A stretch of 64,000 bases of DNA, taken from NCBI GenBank assembly GCA_949361645.1, contig OX442415.1, forward strand, positions 15,190,331 to 15,254,330, written 5' to 3'. The translations under genes and the position numbers were made by a program. The DNA comes from Spongilla lacustris. Lineage: Eukaryota > Porifera > Demospongiae > Spongillida > Spongillidae. Below, in pieces: positions 19,762-31,700 of the stretch. The first letter of the stretch is position 1, and the number at the start of each line of letters is the position of its first letter. Below the pieces are notes generated by a model that saw only the letters and a program-made list of their open reading frames with translations, did no database searches and had not been told where the DNA came from.

Positions 19762-22700
19762 GTGGTTGATAGCACTCCAGCTCTGGCTGATGTCTTGTAC
19801 AAAGGACTGTTATAGCACCTTTGATCTGGTGTGTAGTTGCGACGAGGCTCCATGTGCATCATGGGCAGTGACTGAAAAAACACAAAATGTCATACCAAAT
19901 GATTAACCCCTTCCCCACCAATCACTCACAGAGTTCATCTCCCCAGGCAATGCATCCACCACCTCCATGGTACCATCGTCCCACTTCATGGCATCCATAA
20001 ACAGTCCATGCACAATGACCCCATCCTCAGGGACCACAACAGCCTCATCCATCTTCCCCTCCTCCTTCCTCAGGGATGCGTTGTAGAACTCCTCCTGGCT
20101 GCGGTACATGGGGAGGGCCACAAACTTGAAGCTCAGCTCATCGATGGGAAGGTTGTACTTCCTAGCGTGGTTCTGGAGGGCACCTGTGAGGAAGCCTTGG
20201 GGGAAGAAGAACCCGGAGAGCCAGAAGGACTTGGGCTGTCCCAACTCAATCCAGTGCTATGCGGCATCACAGGGGAGAGATATCAATGTACATGTAGACA
20301 TTGATGAAGATTTCTATTCAAATTTATATCCTACATGTACATGTATTTAAATCCACATTCTTTTAAACACTCCCTACACTAGCTCCACCATCAATTCACT
20401 GCAAAATCAATTTTGGTGTGATACCAGTGCATATTTTTACTGCCATGTATATTTTGTTGGATACCCAACAAATGATGTCTCCACATAGTTCAAGTTAGTT
20501 GCTATCTCAATTTTGCTGCCTAATGCTTTAGGAGAATTCTGTGTTGTATAGGTGGTGGGTGACAAACATCATTGGCATGAATCTTGCAGGAGAAATAATG
20601 ATAATCACCAAATTCAAACAGCAGGACTCCTCAACATGTAAGTACCTGACCCTCATACATGTATGTGGAAACTCACTCCATTGGATTTTGTACACATCAC
20701 AGTGCACCCCCAAACACTGGGAATATTAGTGTTGGAATTTGTTTTGAGCAAACAGTGCTTTCACTGTTTTGTAAACTACCATATGGGATCATTCACGAGA
20801 AAAGGGACCTAGCATATATCATTAAAAAAAGTTATAAAAATGGCATTACGTTTGAATTGCTATAACTTTCGAACGGTTAATGCTATCAACTTCCTATTTT
20901 CGGCACTTCATACTACACCATTTATCTATGGTAAAGTACATTTTGGGGTCTTGAACATGCTCCATGCCAGCATAACGACATCCGATACCCCAAAGGGTTC
21001 AAACTCGCCCTAACTTTCGGCAGGAATACTCAAATCGCTCCAAATTCGGTTTGTAAATAAAGAGGTCCCTTAGCTATTGGATTGTTCTGTTCGTTAATTT
21101 TTATGTCATTCGTTATGGAGAAACAGTTGAACAAACTACATGCACTTTTTCCCGCTCGATTCGCGCCAATGATATAACCACAGCCTCCCCATACATTGGG
21201 ATTTGCTCAAATCATTGGCGGGAATCGAGCGCGAAAAAGTGAACGTAGTTTGTTCAACTGTATGTATCTCTGTAATAGATGGCATAAAAATTAACGAACA
21301 AAACAATCCAATAGCTAAGGGACCTCTTTATGTACAAACCGAATTTGGAGCGATTTGTGTATTCCTGCTAAAAGTTAGGGCGAGTTTGAATCCCTTGGGG
21401 TATCGGATATCGTTACGCTGGCATGGAGTATGTTCAAGACCCCAAAATGTACTTTACCATAGATAAATGGTGTAGTATGAAGTGCCGAAAATAGGAAGTT
21501 GATAGCATTAACCGTTCGAAAGTTATAGCAATTCAAACATAATGCCATTTTAATAACATTTTTTTATAATATGCGCTAGGTCCCTTTTCTTGTGAACTAT
21601 CCCATATACTGCTTTATAACCCACAAGGCGTTCCTCATCTATACGTATTATGTAATGCATGTCCAGAACAGCTCCCACAGAGGTGCACACATCTCCACTA
21701 CATACTCCTCACCTCCACAAAGTGCAGCCTCAGTACCAGGTCCTTCACCCATGAGCTGAGGGGCTTCAGAGATGGGTATGCTGCATTGGCCCACAGTCTG
21801 GGGACCTGTCACATCAGAACACACACATTTGACACACATATATCAATATGATTGGTGGCATACTTGGTTATTTAAAAAGCTGGTGTACACCCTTTCCAAT
21901 TCTTCAGACATGACCACAAGTCCCTTGATTGCTTTCTGAATTTGCCTTAGAGAGCTCTAAGCAGATAAGTGAAGGGCATGGGGAGGAGGTAGTGGTGGCT
22001 CACACCACACACCATACCTTGATCACTTTCAACAGCTTGTTGAATCGATCGACCTCCTGACTCAGCACAGTTGACAGTGAATTGATCTGCCCCTTGGCAT
22101 CAGGCTAGGGGGAAGGCCCACACACATCACATCACAGGTGTGCACACAGCCATGCCTCACCTCAAACATCCCCTGCACAGCTTTGTCCAGGTCCAACTTC
22201 TCAGGCACCTTGCCCAGTATGCTCTCGGCTAGCTCGTACACAATCTGGTCATTGGTCTTGCCTCCCCCACTGCTGGCCATGCGAGGCTGCACACTGAGGA
22301 TGGTGTTCACCAAGGCATAGGACTCTTGGTTCTGTGTGCAGAGGTGGACATGCATCATGTGGATGGACCCCATGCACCCCAGGACATTGTCTAACAACAC
22401 AGCTTATAAAAGAAAATGCCTCATCTTCTCAAGCCAACCAATATGCAATTGTATTTCTTTATTATAAAATTTTGCAGTCTTTTGTAGTCATGGTTGTTTA
22501 TTCAACACATGTATATGTGTACATGTACATGTACAATGTACATCTAGGGATATGATATATAAAATCACCATTTGGAAAAATATCCACGAAAAGGGACCTA
22601 CATGTAATGCATGTTTTTTCAAGTTTTCAAATCATTTGATATCCTAAGAGATTCCTACACATGTAGGTCCTCTACAACTTCTTTTCTTACGCACTTGAAA

Positions 22701-25700
22701 TTGGACTGTCTTTAGCTTCAGCATTTAGACAACTATGAAACAACTCCCCTCTGCATCAACTCTGTACCATCTCTGTACCACCTCTGTACCACCTCTGTAC
22801 CATCTTTGTACCACCTCTGTACCAACTCTGTACCACCTCTGTACCACCTCTGTACCACCTCTGTACCATCTCTGTACCATCTCTGTACCACCTATGTACC
22901 ACCTCTGTACCATCTTTGTACCACCTCTGTACCAACTCTGTACCACCCCTGTACCATCTCTGTATCCTCCCATACCCACCTGGAAGGCTATGTTGGCATT
23001 CTCATGCATGCCAAATATCTCGGGGTCATCATTGAAGGGAAGGTTCTCCACATAGTCCCTGTACACCTGGAGGGTGTCGGCCTCAGGTGGGTAGTAGGTA
23101 CCAGAGGGGGAGTACTTGTAGCCTGCACCCAGGGTGGGAGGGGAGAAGAACCTCCTCAGCATGGTCCTCAGACACCTCTGGTCCCAGGCATCTGTCACAC
23201 GACCTCCATAGGTGATCTGGAGGGAACATACATCCATGATGGCTGCATCCAATGTAGTGGTACACAATCATACTTGTACTACGGTACATGAATGCAAATT
23301 TCAAAACATAATTCATAACTACTAATACTACGACACGGGAGGATATTTAATAACTACTAATAACCAGTATCCCATACAGCAGTAGGGACACAGGTTGGCC
23401 TCACCTCTCCTGTGATAAAGGTGAGGGCATCCCATGGTAGCTCCCCTCCTTCCAAGAAGATCTTCAGGTTGTCCAAAGCACACTCTCTGTCAGAGTCATT
23501 GAACTCATACTGCAAGGCAAAAGGGGTGTGGTTATGTGGGGGGGGGGGGGGGACGGAGGCACACAGGCTGAGGGGGTGTGGTCTGTTACCTTGATGTTCC
23601 AGCCCAGAGGACCAAACTTCTTCCTCTCTTGAATGACGGCATGGAAGAAGCACAGCCCAAATACAAGTTTGCGCCACACCACTCCAAGGACTGCAGCATG
23701 AAGGGAGAGGCAGTGGGTGAATATTGTGTGTGTGTGCATCCATGTATGTGTATATGTGTACATGTATACATGTATATGTGTATGTGCACATGTGTATGTG
23801 TACATGTGTGTGATGTGTACATGTGTATATAAACTTTCATGTACAAATGCTTTGTACTTGTATGTAGCACACAGGTACACACCATGTTCTTCAAAGAAGG
23901 ATTGCTGGAACTCGGACAGTGCACGTTTCACGTTGGTTCTCAAACCTGAGGGGGTGGGGCCAGAACAGTATTGAGTGACATAGTGCATGCCCTGGTGCCC
24001 AGTCCCTACCCTTTGGAGGCTCATTGGTGACCTTGACAGAGTTCTGCAGCACGCTGACAGGGAAGCACTTGTCAGGCATGGAGGAGAGGAACAGTCTGAA
24101 GTCATTGTGGAGGATGGCATCAGAAGAGGAGAATCCTTTGATGACATTCTCCATACGCAACATCCAGGAGGCAGCAAGGTGACAGTTCTGTGCAAGTACA
24201 TTTGGTATTGAATTTTCCACACAAATAAACATACAGAGGGTAAGCATTGGATGACAACAGATACAGAATCATGCATACGTTTGTGTATGCATGTCTTTCG
24301 TATCAACAATAATAAATGAGGGACATGCATGTACATGTATGTGATTTATAATCTCCAAGTGCCCTGGGATCAGGGCCTTCACCGCACTATCACAAGTGGT
24401 CCAGTTATGACTATATGCCAGGGTACCCATCCCACTCAGCTAGGGCAGGTAAGTGTACCGACGCTTATTGTGTTGAAAATCCTCCCTAAACTACATGTAC
24501 TACAGTAAAATTATAATTAGAGGAAATATAGCGTAATCTTGCTCTTTAAGCCAAATTAAGGTTATTGGAGATCTGTAAACTTTTTATTTTGTTCCTTAGA
24601 CAAGTGGTCAAGTTAAAACCGTAGAACCAGATCTGCAGGGGGATAGTGACATGTACTAAGGGCCTGAGGGATTCTAAATCATATGGATCATGATTGTCTA
24701 TGCAATCATGAACATGCTCTCTTGCACTTAAGAGATCTTGCCCTCTGGTACATACATGTGTGTAAATAAATACCTGCAATTGGCCTAAGGATTTCATTTA
24801 TTCACTTAGAGCACAAGATGTAGTCCTGTGAGAACCAACTTCTTATGAGCACTGTGCATACAAGTCTATTATGTATTCATTATTGATTTATCTATGAGTA
24901 TGTGATCCATTACATGGATACAATTCAGCAAAATTGCAAAAAGTGAGCATGAACATGTACTGCATATTATGAAATATTTGATCTGAACGACCAATACATG
25001 TACTTATAAACGCACATGCACACAATATTTGTTCAAACAATTTGTGCAATCAAAATCTTCCTATTTTTTGAAGCACTGTACATGTACTATTATTGGTTTA
25101 CAAATGTACATGTATTTGCTCAATGATAGTTCAAACCCCACATGTCATTCTGGAGAAGTGTCTGTAATTCACATGTACATGCAGGTGGCTATGCCCCACC
25201 TCTCACCTGTAGGAACACCCAATCTCCATTCTTCACTGCAGCCTCTATCATTTTCTCAGCCACCGGTCCCTGACCTTGACCCAGTGAGATGGAATGGATC
25301 CTGGACAGAGCAGCACACCCCCACATTCATAAGCTCCACACCCTCAGGTCACTCCCCTACACCCACCTATCAGAGTAGTTCATCTCCTTAGCAAACCTCA
25401 GGAAGCTGCTCATGGGGTCTGACCCAGTGGACAGGATGAACACCAGGGGTGTGGTTTTGGACATGTCGCTGTACAGGGTTGCCAGGGTAACTGCAGGACT
25501 CTCCACAAACTGCTGGCCAAGGTTCTCAGCAACAAAGTCCACTGCAGCAAACACCACCTACATGTACATAACACAGCGACAGTGACCATCTGATCATGCA
25601 CTGATACATGTAAGTGGATGTAGATTGTATATTCTAAATCTTAATGTTTGCACATATATCTACACTCCCACCTTCTCCTCTCTAAATGCTTTCACCATGA

Positions 25701-28700
25701 TCAGTTTCTGGAAACTGCTAAGTCTTTCATCCCAGTGTCCCGTGATGGGAGGGGCTTCCCCTCCTTCCTGTGCAGGCTGCGGTGCTGGAGGGTCCTGCTT
25801 TGGGTACTCTCCAGGATTGGAAGGGTTAACATTGACCTGGACAGATAAAACATACAATGTATGCACACATATACATGTACACAATGTATCATGTTGTTGG
25901 AGATCCCTTTCCTTAGAACTCACCTCCCACCTCCCCCATACCTCCCGCCTCCCCCATATACCTCCCACCTCCCCCACATACCTCCCACCTCCCCCACACC
26001 TCCCACCTCCCCCATATACCTCCCACCTCCCCCACATACCTCCCACCTCCCCCACATACCTCCCACCTCCCCAGCTTGCAGTACACAGGGGTGGACATCA
26101 GGTCCTTGCACAATCCCTTGAATGCAGGCAAGACATCCTCCATGTCACAACACGTGTTCCACACTGTCTTGGTCAGCCATGGCACGTCTGGCTTTGCAGG
26201 GCGTTCCTGGGGAGGAGGAGGAATGGAATGTTGTCTGTAGTCATAATGAAGAGAGGCAACAGTGTGACCATGTACATACTGTAATGCCAGGTAGTGTGAA
26301 TCATATAATGATCTTGTAATCCACAAATATATTTAAAAAAATTCTACATACATGTACAACTGTACATGTACACAAACTCCAATACAATGCACTATCTCCT
26401 TGATACCTGCCCCCTCATCCCACATACATGCACATACATACGTGTATGCACACATTGTGCACATCTATACACATTCCACTCTCACAATACACTCCCACCC
26501 TCTCATGCACTGACCTTGTCCACACCCCCAGCTCCCCTCAGGAAGTAGTTCCAGTCTGCAGCAGAGATGGCCCCAGCCTGCCTCATGATGTCAGCACACA
26601 ACATGAAGGAGAAAACAAGTTTGTGCTGCTCAAAGAGACCTCTGAGGAAGAGCAGAGGGAAGGGGAGTGGCAGAGGGGAGGGAGAGGGGGAATAATACAG
26701 GTGTGTTTAAAGCAGTGCACCAAAAGTCCCGCCCACATACTGTCAGCCCCGCCCACAGACCCCACCTACCTGGCCACATTGGTATAGATGGTGCTAGTGG
26801 TGCTCTTAAGCAATATCTCCAGCCTCTTCTCCAGGTCCTTGGAAGGTGGACTGTTCTTGATACACAGATTGAACAGCTGCAAACATAGAGGGAGGGGAGG
26901 AGTAAGGGGGAGGGGCATGTGGGGGAGGGGAGGGTATGGCATGACCAACAGAAAGGGGACAAGGTTTAGCTCCAAATTGTGCCCATCCCACTCCCCACCT
27001 GGTTGAAGTACTTGAGGGAGAACTGGTACATGGGGTCCACCTCTGCCAGAGTGGCCACCACAAAGTACATCACAGACCCCCTGGTGGCCACAGGACGGTA
27101 CTTCTCTCTGGCAGTGGTGATCTGGACCTCTGTCTGCTCAGCCTCAGCTAGCCGCTTGGAGATCTGGGCAGAGGTGACCTGGGGAAGGTAGCCCATGTGT
27201 AGGGAGATGGATAGTACAGTACACATGTAGATGTCCAATGGGGTTTTAGGTAAATATTTAGTGTATTTTTAATGGTAAATAAATTTTATTAGGTGTGCAT
27301 ATTTTTGTCTTGATAAATACTTGTAAGAACATGAAATTACTTTGATGTTTGAGTATTTCTACTTCAGCAACATTTATCATAATACACATTTGCATCCAAT
27401 AATATTCTACATGCAATCAGCTAATCATCATCTTCTTACATGTACATGTATGTGATTATATCCACTTCATCTACTGGTACATCTGCACTGCAAATAATAG
27501 CTAACCTTTGAAGCATCTAGTGTTTCTATCAGCTTCTCATCATCCAAGATATTGCCAGTGGACTCAAACAGCAACTTCAGAATCATATCTTCAATTCTCT
27601 GCGAGGAAGAGGGAGTGGTCACACCTACAGGGGGAGGGGCCCACAGTTACCTTCAGCTCATTCTTGGCCTTGTTGATGTCCACTATCAGCTCGTTCCTCT
27701 GCTGCTCCAAGTCCTCACGTTCCAACTTGACCACATCGCTCAGCAGCTGGTCCTCCAGACCTGATTTGGTGACGGTGAAGTTGATGATGGTGACCTTGAT
27801 GCACACCTCGGGGAGGTAGTGGGGGTTGGACATCTTGGTGGTCATGTAGAACCTGAAGTTCTTGTCATAGTCCACATCACTGTCCCCCAGCCTGATGAGC
27901 AGACGGCCCCCTTGGACGAAGGTCTGTTTAAGCAGCACAGGCTCCAGGGATGGGTCCAACTGTTCCCCTACCTGGGAGGGAGGAGAGGAGGGGGGAGAGG
28001 GAGAGGGGGAGAGGGAGAGTGGATTGTACAATACAATATTGTACATGTACATCACTACAAAAATACGATATTATATATGTACATCACTACACGTACATGT
28101 ACTGGAGGTATATATGTACACAATGTACATATACATTTGTACACTAAGCATAAACCCCACCCTCCTCCCACACCCCCACCCCTGTCCCATGCACATGGAC
28201 CACACCTCCTCCAGTAGCACAGGTGTCCCTATTCTGATGGCGTTCTCCAAGGTCCTCAGGTAGTTGGGGTCTGTCAGCTTGATCACCTTCAGCCCATTAC
28301 GGCCCTCCATGCTGCGTATCCACCTGTTGGCCTGCTCCTGGGGGTCAATCATCAGGGGCCAACGTCTGCCCCGGGTCACCAAAACAGCGTTCTCCGTGGA
28401 GACGTTGTCCCGGGGAAGTCCGCACTCGTTCCACTGCCTGATCTCATAGGGATCAGCCAGCACATTCACCAGGCTGAGGTCATCTGACACTGGGATCTTC
28501 AGCTCCCGGCAGCGGGAAACCCATGAGCTCATCAGCTGGAGGTGTTAGCAACGTGCATGTGCAGTTTAAACAGGTGTGACAACAACAACAAAATGGCCGA
28601 CCTTCTCTCTGTAGGAGCTGGTAAAGGCTCCATAATATGCCACACAGGCTGCTGCCACAAACACATTCCCCACCACATTCCCTATCTCGTCATCAAATCG

Positions 28701-31700
28701 CTAGGGAGAAGAGGAAGAGAGGTGGGAAAGCAAGGGGGAAAGCTTGATGCATTCTGGCATGTTGGTATACTGACTACTCACCTTGACGGACTCCGCCCAC
28801 CTGACCTGCTCATCGGCCAGGCCTGTGGTGAGCTTGGCTGCACGCTTAAGCCTGGCCTGGGTCTGCTCCATGTTCTTGGTCAGCTTGTCCTTCTCATCCA
28901 CACTCTTCTCATAGCCAGCCTGGAGCTCAGCTATCTGGATGGGTGGGGGGCATTTAGTGGAGAAGGCAACACAGAGGATGTTATGAGGTGTGTACTCTCA
29001 GCACACATCAGCCATTACCTTGGCTTCAATATCAGACAATGCTTTCTGTTTCTCCTGCAGCTGGGCCATCACCTTGGCTAGCTCTCCCTCAGCCGTCTTC
29101 AACCTAACCAAAAGGACATGTGCTCCATCACCATGGCAACAGACCACACCCCTATAGTTACCTCTCTCTCTTAGGCTCCACAGTCTTGGCTACATGGGCA
29201 TACAGGTCTATGGCACGGACCCACAGGCACATGGACTTGCAAGCCTATAGGACAGAGGTGTGGCCTCAAACATACTGTATGTAGTCTCCACTAATGTGTG
29301 CAGGCCTACATGTACCTTAGAGGTCTTCTCCACGATCTCTGGCAGGAACTTTGGGTTGTCTATGTACTTCTTGAGCTTCTTCAGAGTTGACTCTGGGATG
29401 TTATCCTGAGGGAGGGTGAGAGGGAGAGTGAGGTTGTGGGAGGGGCTTAGTACAACAGTGTATGTGTACATGTACATAAGTGTCTACTACTACAGTATAA
29501 AGGTTGGAAATAGAGCCAATACAAGTACATGTGTACTAATACATGTACATATGTGTACACAAACTCCACTAAACATGCACATGTGCCAGACCCCACCCCT
29601 ACATATATAACTGTATGGGGAAGGAGTACTGTACCTTGTCATAGTCAATCATCTTCTTCATCAAGCTGGAGTCCCCCAACACCTGCTTAGCACTGGCCCA
29701 GTCAGGCCTGGTGTTGAACAGAATACAGATACTCTCCATCACCGTGGCAACAAGCTCAGGTGGACTGCTGAACACACGGATCTCTGAAATGTCACTTTTG
29801 TCCAAAGCATCCAAGGCCTGAGAGGGAGGGAGGGAGGGAGGGAGGGAGGGAGGGAGGGAGGGAGGGTGGGAGGGAGGGAGGGAGGGAGGGAGGGAGGGAG
29901 GGAGGGAGGGAGGGAGGGAGGGAGGGAGGGAGGGAGGGAGGGAGGGAGGGAGGGAGGGAGGGAGGGAGGGAGGGAGGGAGGGAGGGAGGGAGGGAGGGAG
30001 GGAGGGAGGGAGGGAGGGAGGGAGGGAGGGAGGGAGGGAGGGAGGGAGGGAGGGAGGGAGGGAGGGAGGGAGGGAGGGAGGGAGGGAGGGAGGGAGGGAG
30101 GGAGGGAGGGAGGGAGGGAGGGAGGGAGGGAGGGAGGGAGGGAGGGAGGGAGCATTAAATTAAAGCCACACACACACACCCTGGGTCACCTTGTTGGCAG
30201 CTTGCAGGGCTGGTAGGGCTTGGTCCAGGTCCTTCTGGGCATCATCCTTGATGGCCTCTGTCTCTGCAGCCTTCTTCTTAGCTATGGCCTCCTCCTTTAC
30301 CACCACTGCACGCACCTGTGGGGGGGTGGGACCAGCCAGGTCAGCTTGGAGCACAGTAACAGCATGCCCCCTGGCACAGCTGATTAGCATGACTCCCCTG
30401 TTATCCGATTGGTCAGTTGTATGTTTCTCCCACAAATGTATCGCTTTCAACATCTGTCTTCACTTTACACAAACTTGTATTAACACCAAACTAAATTGCA
30501 CTGACCAACACTAACTTTTACTAACACTACCCTTTGTACTAACCTCACTAACCTCATCACACACTAACCTCACTAACCTCATCACACTAACCTCACTAAC
30601 CTCATCACACTAACCTCACTAACCTCATCACACTAACCTCACTAACCTCATCACACTAACCTCACTAACCTCATCACACTAACCTCACTAACCTCATCAC
30701 ACTAACCTCACTAACCTCATCACACTAACCTCACTAACCTAACTTCATCACACTAAGCTCACTAACCTCATCACACTAACCTCACTAACCTAACCTCACT
30801 AACCTCATCGCACTAACCTCACTAACCTAACCTCACTAACCTCACAAACCTAACCTCACTAACCTCATCACACTAACCTCACTAACCTCATCACACTAAC
30901 CTCACTAACCTAACTTCATCACACTAACCTCACTAACCTCATCACACTAACCTCACTAACCTAACCTCACTAACCTCATCGCACTAACCTCACTAACCTA
31001 ACCTCACTAACCTCACAAACCTAACCTCACTAACCTCATCACACTAACCTCACTAACCTCATCACACTAACCTCACTAACCTAACTTCATCACACTAACC
31101 TCACTAACCTCATCACACTAACCTCACTAACCTAACTTCATCACACTAACCTCACTAACCTCATCACACTAACCTCACTAACCTAACTTCATCACACTAC
31201 CCTCACTAACCTCATCACACTAACCTCACTAACCTAACTTCATCACACTAACCTCACTAACCTCATCACACTAACCTCACTAACCTAACTTCATCACACT
31301 AACCTCACTAACCTCATCACACTAACCTCCCTAACCTCACTAACCTCATCACACTAACCTCACTAACCTCATCACACTAACCTCACTAACCTAACCTCAT
31401 CACACTAACCTCACTAACCTCATCACACTAACCTCACTAACCTAACCTCATCACACTAACCTCACTAGCCTTCTCCTGGTCAACACTCAGCCTCTTCATC
31501 AGCTCTTCTGTCTCAACAGACTTCTTCTCCAGTTCAGGTGCAAGAGCAGTAAGCTCAGCCTGCAGCCAAGGGGGGAGGTGGGGCTTAGCAGGTCCCCAGA
31601 CCTGGGCACACAACATACCTCCATGTTGGTGACAAGTTCATTGGTCTCCAGCAGTTTCTTCAATCCAGTGGCTATGCGATTGCGTGCTGTAACCAGTTGT

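Larger units (their letters stand above)
19485..26206 (-). other. DNAH6: DNAH6 AAA6 and C-terminal domain (exons 64-78)
   Basis: Exons: 26060-26206, 25672-25836, 25367-25557, 25207-25300, 24010-24187, 23883-23945, 23590-23691, 23405-23509, 22980-23216, 22161-22331, 22018-22104, 21713-21805, 19930-20256, 19760-19871, 19485-19588. Motifs include [73 protein letters not shown] and [16 protein letters not shown]. The end of the first exon (26060) is set by phase; a 20-bp repeat there offers several alternative donors. The intron 20257-21712 contains a large foldback repeat. Confidence 0.88.

Noticed and set aside
25913..26326. Coding extension of the DNAH6 exon through the 20-bp repeat to a GTGAGT donor
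   Set aside because: The frame is open and the donor is strong, but its phase does not join to the next conserved exon ([11 protein letters not shown]).
29739..30216. Long open frames over the GGGA array (repeats of GGRE or LPPS)
   Set aside because: A 4-base tandem repeat keeps several frames open on both strands; no independent coding evidence.
30540..31460. Telomere-like repeat (CTAACC)
   Set aside because: The unit is a 24-bp CTAACCTCACTAACCTCATCACA minisatellite inside a gene intron and includes the splice donor; not a telomeric array.
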